NCBI RefSeq assembly: GCF_032586235.1
Contig: NZ_JAWHTD010000003.1
Location: 163,933-227,932, forward strand
Length of the DNA stretch: 64,000 nt
Origin: Aestuariicoccus sp032586235
Lineage (GTDB): Bacteria > Pseudomonadota > Alphaproteobacteria > Rhodobacterales > Rhodobacteraceae
Direction of reading: 5' to 3'
In this document: positions 35,058-43,724 of the stretch, one piece after another
How positions within the stretch are numbered: the stretch's first letter is position 1
Layout: each line of letters begins with the position of its first letter
Made by a program: the position numbers and the translations under genes
Notes under the pieces: generated by a model
Seen by the model: only the letters and a program-made list of their open reading frames with translations
What the model was told of the DNA's origin: nothing
The model's database searches: none

Positions 35058-35090
35058 GCGCCTGCCTCCCTATTGCGGCGTGAAACCGCC

Positions 35091-35735
35091 TCAGCCCGGC
35101 CTATGTTGGTCCATACGCGCCACCAGCCGCAAGGCATGGCTGGGATCGCGCGCCACGGCCGGCATGACCGGATCATAAGCGGCACGGATCAGATCGCCGA
35201 TCTCGGGCCGCAGGATCACCCGCCCGTCCTCCATTTGCCCCAGGGGCGAGCGATCGCGGAACGCCGTGTCCGACCACAAAAGAAAGCTCTGCACGACCTG
35301 GCTCAGCGCCAGCGTCTCGGCGGGAACGGCGCTCAGCCCGTCGTCCATGCGGAAGAACACGAAGCAGGCCTTGATCGCGCCATTGGCGTCGAAGCGGAAG
35401 AGGCGGTACTGGTTGGCCCCTGTGTCGGTCAGCCGCGCCACCAGCGGGGCCAGCCCGTCGATCAGCCGGTCGAGATCGGGAACGTCCAGCAATTCCTCCC
35501 AGTCGCGGCAAAAGAACACCATAAGGTTGGCGCCCAGTTCGGAATCGGTCTCGGACATCTCGTGCCCGGCCAGATGGCAGACCGCCTCGAAGGCGCCCTT
35601 GATCACGCTCAGGGTCTCGTCCTCCACACCGAAGACGATCGGCGCCAGCGGCCGCCCCCAGCGCGCAAAAAGGTACGCCCCGTCGGAACGCGTGAAAAAC
35701 GCCGCCACGTCCTCGGGGCTCAGGTCCGACTTCAT
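35091..35735 (-). CDS. Conserved protein of unknown function
   Basis: A 214-residue soluble protein, no signal peptide or membrane segment. The segment SDGAYLFARWGRPLAPIVFG near the N-terminus, a long helix LSVIKGAFEAVCHLAGHEM and a C-terminal IGDLIRAAYDPVMPAVARD are the more distinctive parts. I do not recognise the family; neighbours (DUF1330 and ruvB) give no job. A motif TTTTTGCCAAGAAGAAGC that recurs upstream of genes in this group of bacteria precedes the ATG. Confidence 0.7.
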   Translation of the reverse strand: MKSDLSPEDVAAFFTRSDGAYLFARWGRPLAPIVFGVEDETLSVIKGAFEAVCHLAGHEMSETDSELGANLMVFFCRDWEELLDVPDLDRLIDGLAPLVARLTDTGANQYRLFRFDANGAIKACFVFFRMDDGLSAVPAETLALSQVVQSFLLWSDTAFRDRSPLGQMEDGRVILRPEIGDLIRAAYDPVMPAVARDPSHALRLVARMDQHRPG

Positions 35736-35801
35736 GGCTCACCTCCCAGCTTCTTCTTGGCAAAAATACTCAAATCCGACGCTCTGCCGCCGCGCCCGCG
35801 C

Positions 35802-36827
35802 TCAGTCGAAAAGCCCCGCCTGGCCCGGTCGCGCCGGTGCGGCCAGCCCCAGATGCGTCCAGGCCTTGTGCGCCAGCATCCGCCCGCGCGGCGTGCGCTG
35901 GATCAGCCCCTGCTGGAGCAGGAACGGCTCGATCACCTCTTCCAGCGCATCGCGGGCCTCAGACAAAGCGGCGCTCAGAGTCTCGATCCCCACCGGCCCG
36001 CCGCCATAGCTTTCCGCAATCAGCCGCAGATACCGCCGGTCCGCGCCATCCAGGCCCAGCTCATCCACGCCCAGCCGCGTCAGCGCATTGTCAGCCAGCG
36101 CCCGCGTCACCACCCCGTCGCCCTCGACCACGGCGAAATCCACCACCCGGCGCAGCAGACGTCCGGCGATCCGCGGCGTGCCGCGCGCGCGGCGGGCGAT
36201 CTCACGCGCGCCGCCCGCTTCGGCGCGCACGCCCAGCTTGACGGCGTTGCGCGTCACGATCGTGTCCAGCTCGTCCACGGTGTAGAACTGCAGACGCGTC
36301 GGGATGCCGAACCGGTCCCGCAGCGGCGTCGTCAAAAGCCCCAGCCGCGTCGTCGCCCCCACCAGGGTGAACGGCTGCAACTCGATCCTGACGGTGCGCG
36401 CCGCGGGCCCCTCACCGATCACCAGATCGAGCTCGTAATCCTCCAGCGCGGGATAGAGCACCTCTTCGACCGCCGGGTTGAGACGGTGGATCTCGTCGAT
36501 GAAGAGAACGTCGCGTGCCTCGAGATTGGTCAGAATGGCGGCCAGGTCGCCGGCCTTGGCCAGTACCGGGCCGCTTGTCATGCGAAAGCCAACGCCCAGC
36601 TCGCGCGCCATGATCTGCGCCAAAGTCGTCTTTCCCAGGCCCGGCGGGCCGTGAAACAGCGTGTGATCCATCGCCTCGCCGCGCTGCCGGGCCGATTGCA
36701 GGAAAACCCGCAGATTCGCCCGCGCCTCGGCCTGCCCGACGAATTCATCCAGCATCTGCGGCCGCAGCGCGCGATCGCGGTCCTCGGGCTGCCGCTCGGG
36801 GCGCAGAGCGGGATCGGGTTCCGTCAT
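35802..36827 (-). CDS. ruvB: Holliday junction branch migration ATPase RuvB
   Basis: A 341-residue AAA+ protein with Walker A GPPGLGKTTLAQ, Walker B VLFIDEIHRL, sensor residues in VGATTRLGLLTTPLRDRF and a C-terminal winged helix that ends in IQRTPRGRMLAHKAW. It drives branch migration with RuvA. The ATG at 36827 has an ideal RBS (AGGAGGTTGCCCG); a start 7 codons earlier does not. It is 128 bases after ruvA, not overlapping. Confidence 0.97.
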   Translation of the reverse strand: MTEPDPALRPERQPEDRDRALRPQMLDEFVGQAEARANLRVFLQSARQRGEAMDHTLFHGPPGLGKTTLAQIMARELGVGFRMTSGPVLAKAGDLAAILTNLEARDVLFIDEIHRLNPAVEEVLYPALEDYELDLVIGEGPAARTVRIELQPFTLVGATTRLGLLTTPLRDRFGIPTRLQFYTVDELDTIVTRNAVKLGVRAEAGGAREIARRARGTPRIAGRLLRRVVDFAVVEGDGVVTRALADNALTRLGVDELGLDGADRRYLRLIAESYGGGPVGIETLSAALSEARDALEEVIEPFLLQQGLIQRTPRGRMLAHKAWTHLGLAAPARPGQAGLFD

Positions 36828-36954
36828 CGGGCAACCTCCTCGGCGCACCGCTCTTCAAGCCCTTGCGGCCTTTCATCGCGTCTTCCCGCCGGCTCCAGGC
36901 ATGCCGCATGGATGCGAAGACGCCCAATCGGGCGGATGAGCTGCGCCATGTCCC

Positions 36955-37623
36955 TTACCCCTTCGGCGCCAGCAGCTTCAAGGCGGCGCGGATCAGCGTC
37001 GCGGTATCGGCCTCTGGCGTCTCGCCCGCGGCCTGCGCCACGGCGCCGGCCGCCTCGGACGGCGCATAGCCCAGATTTCCCAGCGCCGACAGCGCCTCGG
37101 CCTGCGCCGCCGCGTCCGGCGCCGGGGCCGGCGGGGCAGTCACCGGGGCCGCCGCTTCGATCACATCGTCCGCGTCGCCCGCCGCCGCCGCCACGGCCGC
37201 TCCCGCGCCCATTGCCATCACTGCAGGCGCCTTGTCCTTCAGCTCACGCACCACGCGCTCGGCCGTCTTGGGGCCGATGCCCTTGGCCGCCTTGATCGAC
37301 GCGATGTCGCCAAGGGCGATGGCGCGGCCGACACCGTCGGGCCCCAACGTCCCCAGAATGGCCAGCGACGCCTTGGCCCCGATGCCCTGCACGCTCATCA
37401 GCAGCCGGTGCCATTCCTTTTCGGCCAGCGTGGTAAACCCGAAGAGCTGCAAGAGATCCTCGCGCACCAGCAGATCGGTCCAGAGCGCCGCCGCTCCGCC
37501 GGCGCCCGGCAGCGCCGCCAGCGTCCGGTCGGAACAGAACACCACATAGCCGACACCGCGCACGTCGATCAGCACGTGATCGTCGCCCTTGTATTCCACC
37601 CGTCCCGCGACACGCCCGATCAT
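36955..37623 (-). CDS. ruvA: Holliday junction branch migration protein RuvA
   Basis: A 222-residue RuvA: an OB-fold domain (MIGRVAGRVEYKGDDHVLID), tandem helix-hairpin-helix motifs (LMSVQGIGAKASLAIL and AAKGIGPKTAERVVREL), an Ala-rich linker and a C-terminal UBA-like domain that touches RuvB (ALGNLGYAPSEAAGAV). The linker is longer than in E. coli. Its ATG overlaps the ruvC stop (ATGA). Confidence 0.96.
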   Translation of the reverse strand: MIGRVAGRVEYKGDDHVLIDVRGVGYVVFCSDRTLAALPGAGGAAALWTDLLVREDLLQLFGFTTLAEKEWHRLLMSVQGIGAKASLAILGTLGPDGVGRAIALGDIASIKAAKGIGPKTAERVVRELKDKAPAVMAMGAGAAVAAAAGDADDVIEAAAPVTAPPAPAPDAAAQAEALSALGNLGYAPSEAAGAVAQAAGETPEADTATLIRAALKLLAPKG

Positions 37624-38108
37624 GCCCGCACCTTCAGCCTATGAACGCTCTGATGATGCACGTGGCAGATCGCGATGGCCAGCGCATCCGCCGCATCCGG
37701 ACCGGCGATCTCCGTCCCCGGCAGCTGCATCCGGACCATGTGCAGCACCTGCGCCTTGTCCGCGTGGCCGACGCCCACAACCGTCTTCTTGACGGTGTTC
37801 GGCGCATATTCCCCGACGGTCAGCCCGAACTGTGCCGGAACCAAGAGCGCGATCCCCCGCGCCTGCCCCAGCTTCAGCGTCGCCGCACCGTCCTTGTTGA
37901 CGAAAGTCTGTTCAATCGCGGCGGCCTCCGGCGCGAAACGGGCCAGGATGCCGCTCAGTTGCCCGTGCAGGGACAAGAGCCGCGCCGCGAGGTCCGAACC
38001 CTCGGACACGCAAACGCCGTTCGCCACGTGCCGCAAGCGGCTGCCCTCGGCGTCGATCACGCCCCACCCCAGGTTCCTCAGACCCGGGTCAATGCCAAGA
38101 ATACGCAT
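37620..38108 (-). CDS. ruvC: Crossover junction endodeoxyribonuclease RuvC
   Basis: A 162-residue RNase H-fold resolvase. The first catalytic Asp is in MRILGIDPGLRNLGWG, the Glu in IEQTFVNKDG, and the last acidic pair in AGPDAADALAIAICH. It cuts Holliday junctions with RuvAB. The start at 38108 is set by the conserved N-terminus; an in-frame extension to 38201 is unlike any RuvC. It heads the ruvC-ruvA-ruvB unit. Confidence 0.96.
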   Translation of the reverse strand: MRILGIDPGLRNLGWGVIDAEGSRLRHVANGVCVSEGSDLAARLLSLHGQLSGILARFAPEAAAIEQTFVNKDGAATLKLGQARGIALLVPAQFGLTVGEYAPNTVKKTVVGVGHADKAQVLHMVRMQLPGTEIAGPDAADALAIAICHVHHQSVHRLKVRA

Positions 38109-38309
38109 CGCTGCCCGCCGTTGTTGCTTTTCCGTCACGGGTAGCACGAAAGGCGAACAAACGCCAAGCCCCCTGTGCGCGAATGCCAAAAACGACACCA
38201 CTTTCCCATAGGCGACAGCCGTCGCCCAAAATCGCCGCCGGAATGTCTGAAAGCGACACCGACAGAAGAATATTTATGTTTTGTTTACGGCATGTTAGCA
38301 GCAATTCGA

Positions 38310-38340
38310 GACATGCAGAAATTGCATACAACCCATGCAA
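38310..38340. promoter_or_regulatory. Cluster of TGCAT/ATGCA half sites upstream of the DUF1127 gene
   Basis: TTGCAT-N7-ATGCAA (38322-38340) overlaps a second inverted pair ATGCA-N5-TGCAT just upstream (from about 38313). Such overlapping dyads look like an operator for a dimeric regulator. The regulator is not identified. The rest of the 315-base gap 38109-38423 shows an AT-rich patch but no other gene. Confidence 0.35.
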
Positions 38341-38348
38341 AAATCCGT

Positions 38349-38377
38349 CTTGCGCGGCGTAATCGGCCCTCCTATCT
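38349..38377 (+). promoter_or_regulatory. RpoH-like (heat-shock sigma) promoter of the DUF1127 gene
   Basis: CTTGCG at 38349-38354 and CCTATCT at 38371-38377, 16 bases apart, resemble the alphaproteobacterial RpoH pattern CTTG...CYTATNT. In Rhodobacter a DUF1127 gene is known to be driven by RpoHI/RpoHII, which supports the reading. The ATG follows 46 bases later. Confidence 0.4.
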
Positions 38378-38423
38378 GCGGCTGGAAAGACACGGAACTC
38401 ACTTTAAGACAAGGAACGAAGAT

Positions 38424-38630
38424 ATGGCCGCTTTCGACACCTCCCGCCCCTTCGCGACCGGCGCAACCGCTGGCCGTATCGGAACCGTTATCGCCAATCT
38501 GATCGGCGCCTTTGCCGACTGGAACGACGCGCGACTGACCCGCAAGAGCCTGTCCACGCTCAGCGACCGCGAGCTTGACGACATAGGTCTCGTGCGCGGC
38601 GACATCGAGACCGTCGCCCGCCGCTTCTGA
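38424..38630 (+). CDS. DUF1127 small protein
   Basis: A 68-residue basic protein. The C-terminal part, DWNDARLTRKSLSTLSDREL followed by DDIGLVRGDI, is the DUF1127 signature (YjiS-like). Proteins of this family bind RNA or affect RNA turnover and phosphate/stress responses in alphaproteobacteria. The start is set by AAGGAACGAAGAT before the ATG. A strong hairpin terminator follows 20 bases after the stop, so it is a single-gene unit. Confidence 0.88.
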   Translation: MAAFDTSRPFATGATAGRIGTVIANLIGAFADWNDARLTRKSLSTLSDRELDDIGLVRGDIETVARRF

Positions 38631-38650
38631 GCATTACGGCCCCGAAAACG

Positions 38651-38687
38651 AAAAAGCCGCGTCCCCGACAAGGGGCGCGGCCTTTTT
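38651..38687 (+). terminator. Rho-independent terminator after the DUF1127 gene
   Basis: AAAAAGCCGCGTCCCC pairs imperfectly with GGGGCGCGGCCTTTTT around a short GACAA loop and ends in a T-run. Confidence 0.82.
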
Positions 38688-38732
38688 CATGGCGCGGGCA
38701 GCTCTGGCGGCCTTGGCGTCGCGCAACCGGAC

Positions 38733-39077
38733 TCAGACGCCCAGGGATTGCAATATGCCGGCGATCCACTGTGTCAGAGGGTCGATCTGCATCGCCCAGG
38801 CGCCGAACATCTCGAACCAGTTGCCCCCGGCCAAAGAGCTGACCTTGGCGCTGTAATCGTCCTGACCCAGACCGGCCAGCAGATACCCCTTAAAAATGAA
38901 TGTAATGGCGAGCACCACGGCCAGCGAGCGGAACGAAAACCCACGCGCCTGGCTGCGCGGGTGATGTTCGATCACACCGTTCCGGTTGATCTTCGTCACA
39001 TAGCCGTGCGCCAGACGACGATGCTTTTTCGTCACCTCACGGTGACGTCGATTGAACTCACGAAATGTATCGTCCAT
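38733..39077 (-). CDS. Conserved small membrane protein of unknown function
   Basis: A 114-residue protein with a very basic N-terminus (FNRRHREVTKKHRRLAHGYV), one membrane segment (RSLAVVLAITFIFKGYLLAG) and an aromatic C-terminal region likely facing the periplasm (WFEMFGAWAMQIDPLTQWIA). The family is unnamed; homologues are expected in Rhodobacteraceae. It lies between the DUF1127 terminator and prmA and has its own start region. Confidence 0.65.
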   Translation of the reverse strand: MDDTFREFNRRHREVTKKHRRLAHGYVTKINRNGVIEHHPRSQARGFSFRSLAVVLAITFIFKGYLLAGLGQDDYSAKVSSLAGGNWFEMFGAWAMQIDPLTQWIAGILQSLGV

Positions 39078-39181
39078 GACAGCCTCGGGTATCTTGCCCC
39101 CACAAGATGGTCACGGCATACCCGCGAATTATGGCAAAAATGCGGCAGCTTAGGCGGTTATCCCGCAAAAACGGGGTGAAT

Positions 39182-40054
39182 TCAGTTTACTTTCTGCAAC
39201 GTCAGAGTGACCCAGTCACCAATCACCTCCTCGCGGACCAGATTGATGCCATTGCGTGCATAGACCGCCACAACCTCGTCACTTTGCCGGGTGAGGATTC
39301 CCGACAGGATGGCAAAACCTTCCGGCTGCAGATGCCGCGCCATATCCGGCGCAAGATCGATCAACGGCTGTTTGAGGATATTGGCGAAGACCAGGTCGTA
39401 AGGCCCGCGCGCCGCCAGCTCTGGATGGTCGAATCCGGTCGCGACGACGCAGATCACCTTGTCCTCCAGAATGTTGGCGCGCACGTTGGCCTGCGCCACC
39501 TCGACCGCCACCTCGTCGATGTCGCCCGCGATGACCGTGTGGGGCCAAATCCGCGCAGCCCCCATCGCCAGCACCGCCGTGCCGCAGCCGATATCGGCAA
39601 CGCTGCGCCCCTGGAACCCGTCCGAGGCCAGCCGGTCCAGCGCCTTGAGGCAGCCCAGCGTCGTGCCGTGATGCCCGGTGCCAAAGGCCATCGCCGCCTC
39701 GATCAGCAGCGGCTCGGACCCCTCGGGCACCTTGTCGGCGTCATGGCTGCCGTAGACAAAGAAACGCCCCGCCGGCACCGGCGTCAGTTCACGGCGCACC
39801 TTGTCGACCCAGTCGGTGTCAGGCACCTCGCTGACGACGAACTCCGCGGCGTCAAAGGCCGCCGCCAAAAGCGCCAGGCCCACCGCGTCGGGCTCTTCGG
39901 TGAAATACCCCCCCACCTCCCAGGTCCCGCTGCCGTCCTCGATCTCGAACACGCCCACGCCCGAGGGCTCGGGCGTCAGATCCTCCATCTTCTCGCCCAA
40001 CGCCTCGGCGCGGGTCTTGTCGTCAAGCTTGGTGAAGGCGGTGTAGGTGGGCAT
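39182..40054 (-). CDS. prmA: Ribosomal protein L11 methyltransferase
   Basis: A 290-residue SAM methyltransferase. AMAFGTGHHGTTLGCL, SVADIGCGTAVLAMG (motif I) and LVFANILKQPLIDL are the PrmA hallmarks, after an N-terminal substrate-binding domain. It trimethylates ribosomal protein L11. The ATG at 40054 begins the conserved MPTYTAFTKL; upstream the frame reads into the REP element. Confidence 0.94.
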   Translation of the reverse strand: MPTYTAFTKLDDKTRAEALGEKMEDLTPEPSGVGVFEIEDGSGTWEVGGYFTEEPDAVGLALLAAAFDAAEFVVSEVPDTDWVDKVRRELTPVPAGRFFVYGSHDADKVPEGSEPLLIEAAMAFGTGHHGTTLGCLKALDRLASDGFQGRSVADIGCGTAVLAMGAARIWPHTVIAGDIDEVAVEVAQANVRANILEDKVICVVATGFDHPELAARGPYDLVFANILKQPLIDLAPDMARHLQPEGFAILSGILTRQSDEVVAVYARNGINLVREEVIGDWVTLTLQKVN

Positions 40055-40126
40055 ATGGGGCTCCGGTGCGGCTCGCGGCGATGTGGCACACAAAGCGCCC
40101 CGACCGCAATCCTTCAGTGCACCGCC

Positions 40127-40156
40127 GTAGGGTGCGCGCTCTGCGCGCACCGGCCC
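40127..40156. repeat. REP element, third copy
   Basis: GTAGGGTGCGC...GCGCACCGGCCC, a hairpin-forming copy of the element paired at 22228-22305. It lies between the MFS gene 3' end and prmA. Confidence 0.65.
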
Positions 40157-40161
40157 TCACG

Positions 40162-41394
40162 TCACTCCGCCGGGGCCGGGGCCCAGGCCGAAAACACCGT
40201 CTCGTTGCCCGGCTCGGGATGGCGCGGAATCATCAACGCCAGCACCAGCGACACGCCCGCCATCCCCGCCGCGAGGCCAAACACCGCCGAAGGCGACACC
40301 AGCCAGAGATAGCCCAGCAGCGCGGGCAGAAACACCGCCGCGATATGGTTGATCGTGAACGCCACCGCCGCCGTCGGCGCGATGTCGCCCGGATCGGCGA
40401 TCTTTTGAAAATAGGTCTTCAACGCCAGCGCCAACGCAAAGAAGAGATGATCCAGCACATAAAGACCGGCCGCCAGCAGCACCCCCCAGCCGAACCAGTA
40501 GATCCCGCCATAGGCCAGGAACACACCGATCAGGCCGATATATTCGAAGGCCAGCGTCTTGCGTTCGCCGAACCGATGCACCGCCCGGCCCATCAGCGGC
40601 GCAAAGATCATGTTGGCCAGCAGGTTGATCAGGTAAAGCGCCGTGACCTCGTGCACCTCGAACCCAAACCGCTCGACCATCATGAAGCCCGCGAAGACCA
40701 CGAAAATCTGCCGCCGCGCCCCCGACATGAACTGAAGCGCGTAATAAAGCCAGTAGCGCCGCCGCAGAATGAACTTCTTGACCTGCGGATTGGGGGCCTC
40801 GATCTGCGGAATGGCGATGACGCAATAGGCCACGATGATCAGCGTCAGCCCGCCCGACACCATGTAGACGAAGTTGTAACTGAGGTTCAGCGCCTCCCAG
40901 GTCAGCACGATGGCGACATAGGCCACCAGCGTCGCCGCCGAAGCCGCCGCCACCAAGAGCCCCAGCACCTGCGGCGCGCGGTCCTTGGGCAGCCATTGCA
41001 ATTGCAGCGACTGGTTCACCGTCTCGTAATAATGAAAGCCGATCGAGCTGAGCATGGTGATGGTCAGGATGCCGCCCATGGTCGGGAACCAGGCGGTGAT
41101 CGCCGTCGCCACTCCCAGCAGCACGAGCGACACCATCGCCAGCGTCTGTTCGTGCAAGAACATGATCACAACGATCACGCCCACCGCCAGAAAGCCCGGG
41201 ATCTCGCGCACCGTGTGCAGCCAGCCGATGTCCGACCCGTCGAACTGCGCCGCCTCGATGACGAAGTTGTTCAACAGCGCCGACCACGTCGAAAACGACA
41301 GCGGCATGGCGATGGCCATCAGGAACAAAAGCGTCACCGGCCGCTGCCAGATCGGCAGGCGGTTGGCGTCGGCAAGAGGAACGATGCGTCTCAT
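40162..41394 (-). CDS. MFS transporter
   Basis: A 410-residue integral membrane protein with about 12 hydrophobic segments, the first at LPIWQRPVTLLFLMAIAMPL. The inter-domain loop is basic (PQVKKFILRRRYWLYYALQF). The glycine-rich GRAVHRFGERKTLAFEY resembles the MFS loop 8-9 'RxxGxR' copy of motif A. The substrate is unknown. Some family members with this arrangement are annotated as PucC-unrelated exporters; I see no specificity clue. It is divergent from the YeeE/YedE gene across an FnrL-like box. Confidence 0.8.
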   Translation of the reverse strand: MRRIVPLADANRLPIWQRPVTLLFLMAIAMPLSFSTWSALLNNFVIEAAQFDGSDIGWLHTVREIPGFLAVGVIVVIMFLHEQTLAMVSLVLLGVATAITAWFPTMGGILTITMLSSIGFHYYETVNQSLQLQWLPKDRAPQVLGLLVAAASAATLVAYVAIVLTWEALNLSYNFVYMVSGGLTLIIVAYCVIAIPQIEAPNPQVKKFILRRRYWLYYALQFMSGARRQIFVVFAGFMMVERFGFEVHEVTALYLINLLANMIFAPLMGRAVHRFGERKTLAFEYIGLIGVFLAYGGIYWFGWGVLLAAGLYVLDHLFFALALALKTYFQKIADPGDIAPTAAVAFTINHIAAVFLPALLGYLWLVSPSAVFGLAAGMAGVSLVLALMIPRHPEPGNETVFSAWAPAPAE

Positions 41395-41459
41395 GCCTTG
41401 GCTTTACGCCTGTTGCCGCGCTTTGGCGAGAGCCAGTCTGGCAAATTCCCCGGCCCTGT

Positions 41460-41473
41460 CTGACATGGATCAA
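41460..41473. promoter_or_regulatory. FnrL-like box between the MFS and YeeE/YedE genes
   Basis: CTGAC-ATGG-ATCAA matches TTGAY-N4-ATCAA at nine of ten positions. If it works in class II geometry for the rightward gene, a weak -10 (CATGAG, 41496-41501) is in place and the transcript would start near 41508, 21 bases before the ATG at 41529. Confidence 0.42.
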
Positions 41474-41528
41474 GGCCAACCCGGCCTGCGCCGCGCATGA
41501 GTCGCGGCGCATCACCCGAGGAGCCGCC

Positions 41529-42590
41529 ATGTCCCTGATCCCACTTCTCGACCTTCTGGGCGAAGGCGCGGTCGCCGCCCTTTTCGGCCTGATCAATGGC
41601 CTTGTCTTTGGCGTCGCAGCGCAGCGGTCGCGGTTCTGCCTGCGCGCGGCGGTGGTCGAATTCGCCCGCGGCGGCCTGCATGATCGCACCGCCGTCTGGC
41701 TGCTGACCTTCTCGACCGCGCTGGTCTGGGTGCAGGCGGCCCGTCTAATGGGCCTGATCGACCCGTCCGAGGCGCGCATGATGGCGGTTCCGGGCAGCTG
41801 GTCGGGCGCGGTGATCGGCGGGCTGATGTTCGGCGCGGGCATGGTGCTGGCCAACGGCTGTTCGGGGCGGCTTTTGGTGCTGGGGGCCACGGGCAACCTG
41901 CGCTCGATCGTGTCGGGGCTGATCTTTGCGGTCACCGCGCAGATGGCGCTGACCGGCTGGCTGGCGCCGCTGCGCGACCGGCTGGCCGCGCTGTCGATCA
42001 CGCCGAACGGCCGCAATATCGACCTGCTGGCGGCGTTGCATTTGCCCGAGGGCACAGGCCTGGCGCTGGGGCTGGCCACGGCGCTTGTCGCGCTGGAACT
42101 GGCGCGGCGCAGCCGGATCGGCGCGGCGCGGCTGGTCTCTGCCTCGGGCGTCGGGTTCGCGGTCGCGCTGGGCTGGGGGCTGACGCAGGCCTTGTCGCAG
42201 GTCGCCTTCGACCCGGTCCAGATCGAAAGCGCCACCTTCACCGGCCCCTCGGCCAACACGCTGATGTTTTTCCTCGACCGCGGCGCGGTGCTGGAATTCG
42301 ACATCGGCCTTGTCCCCGGCGTCGTGATCGGCGCCTTCCTGGCCGCCGCCATCTCGGGCGAGCTGAAATGGCAAGGTTTCGAGGGCACCGTGCCCATGCG
42401 CAACGCCATGATCGGCGCGGTGCTGATGGGCTTCGGCGGGATGCTGGCGGGCGGCTGCGCCATCGGCGCGGGCGTCACCGGCGGGTCGATCTTTGCCGCC
42501 ACGGCCTTGCTGGCCCTGACGGCGATGTGGGCGGGCGGCATCGCGACGGATATCGCCCTGCGCCCGCGCGGCACGGCGGCGGTGGCCTGA
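41529..42590 (+). CDS. YeeE/YedE family membrane protein (sulphur-compound transport)
   Basis: A 353-residue protein with about nine or ten membrane segments. The two family repeats carry the signature Cys: RSRFCLRAAV near the N-terminus with LANGCSGRLLVLGATGNLRS, and LAGGCAIGAGVTGGS near the C-terminus. Related TsuA moves thiosulphate through a Cys relay. The ATG follows GAGGAGCCGCC. The neighbouring FnrL-like box suggests oxygen-dependent expression. No TsuB/TusA partner gene is adjacent. Confidence 0.85.
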   Translation: MSLIPLLDLLGEGAVAALFGLINGLVFGVAAQRSRFCLRAAVVEFARGGLHDRTAVWLLTFSTALVWVQAARLMGLIDPSEARMMAVPGSWSGAVIGGLMFGAGMVLANGCSGRLLVLGATGNLRSIVSGLIFAVTAQMALTGWLAPLRDRLAALSITPNGRNIDLLAALHLPEGTGLALGLATALVALELARRSRIGAARLVSASGVGFAVALGWGLTQALSQVAFDPVQIESATFTGPSANTLMFFLDRGAVLEFDIGLVPGVVIGAFLAAAISGELKWQGFEGTVPMRNAMIGAVLMGFGGMLAGGCAIGAGVTGGSIFAATALLALTAMWAGGIATDIALRPRGTAAVA

Positions 42591-42614
42591 ACCCGCGCCG
42601 GTTTATTAAGCCAG

Positions 42615-43592
42615 TCAGCGCCGCCCCCAGCGCCGCCGCCAGCCGGACATCGGCCGCGAAAGCTGGCGCTCGCGCATAAAGACGAAAACACCGGCCCCGA
42701 TGATCAGCGCGCAGCCCGCCCAGGTCTCGGGTGCGGGCCACTCGCCGAAGAACGCCCAGCCCCAGAAGATCGCCAGCGGCAGGCCCAGATATTCGAAAGG
42801 CGCGATCGTGGCGGCGTTGGCCATCTTGTAGGCCGCGCTCAGCGTGTAGCCGATGACCCCGGCGCAACACCCAACCACGCCAAAGACCCAGAGGTCCTCG
42901 ACCGGCGGCCAGATCCACGCGCGCAGCAGGAACTTCAGGCTTTCGTTTTCGACCCCTTCGGCAAAGCGCCCGTCCCCGGCGACGACGAAGAAGAGCAGCG
43001 ACACGACGGCGAACATACCCTGAATATAGACCGCCATCGCCGAGGCCGATGTCGTGACCCCCAGCCGCCGGGTCATCACCTGCATCAGCGCATAAAACAG
43101 CGCCGCGATCACCGGCAGCAGCAGGACCACCCGCGATACCCCCAGGTCCGAGGCCCAGGGTTGCTGCATGATCAGCACGCCGGCAAAGCCCACGACCACC
43201 GCGCCCATGCGCAACGGACCCACCGCTTCGCCCAGCAGCGGGATCGACAGCACCGTGATGAAAAGCGGCGCAACGAAGAAAAGCGCCGTCGCCTGGCCCA
43301 GTGGCAGCACCGCCACGGCAGCGTAAAAGGCCATATTGGCCGCCACCACCATCAACCCGCGCAGGATGTGCAGCAGCGGCGTCCGGGTGCGCAGGATGCG
43401 CAGCCCGCCCTCCATCCGCACAAAGCCGAAGGTGAACATCAACCCGATCGCCGAGCGCACAAAGACGATCTGATGCAGCGGGTAGCCCCCCGACAACAGT
43501 TTGATCAGCATGTCATTGAGCGAAATGCAAAATATGCCGGCGCAGATGAAGACGATCCCCAGCCCGGGCCGGTCGGTGTTTGGCGCTATCAT
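42615..43592 (-). CDS. DMT-superfamily (EamA) transporter
   Basis: A 325-residue protein with ten hydrophobic segments arranged as two EamA repeats, the first from IVFICAGIFCISLNDMLIKLL and the second from VVLLLPVIAALFYALMQVMT. The C-terminus is basic (RPMSGWRRRWGRR). Metabolite export is typical of the family; the substrate is unknown. It ends 24 bases from the YeeE/YedE stop, tail to tail. Confidence 0.88.
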   Translation of the reverse strand: MIAPNTDRPGLGIVFICAGIFCISLNDMLIKLLSGGYPLHQIVFVRSAIGLMFTFGFVRMEGGLRILRTRTPLLHILRGLMVVAANMAFYAAVAVLPLGQATALFFVAPLFITVLSIPLLGEAVGPLRMGAVVVGFAGVLIMQQPWASDLGVSRVVLLLPVIAALFYALMQVMTRRLGVTTSASAMAVYIQGMFAVVSLLFFVVAGDGRFAEGVENESLKFLLRAWIWPPVEDLWVFGVVGCCAGVIGYTLSAAYKMANAATIAPFEYLGLPLAIFWGWAFFGEWPAPETWAGCALIIGAGVFVFMRERQLSRPMSGWRRRWGRR

Positions 43593-43724
43593 GGCACTCC
43601 CTTAGCTTGTGGCCGCGGCCCCCGCCATGCCGAATGCGACATCGCAGAGGGGCTCTGCACTCGTGCACATTGCCATCCGAACCGATCCGTTTAGATTGCA
43701 GCGCTCTGATGTCAGGAGACACCC

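Noticed and set aside
40157..42691. An 844-codon minus-strand frame spanning the MFS and YeeE/YedE genes
   Set aside because: It covers two well-supported membrane protein genes in wrong frames.
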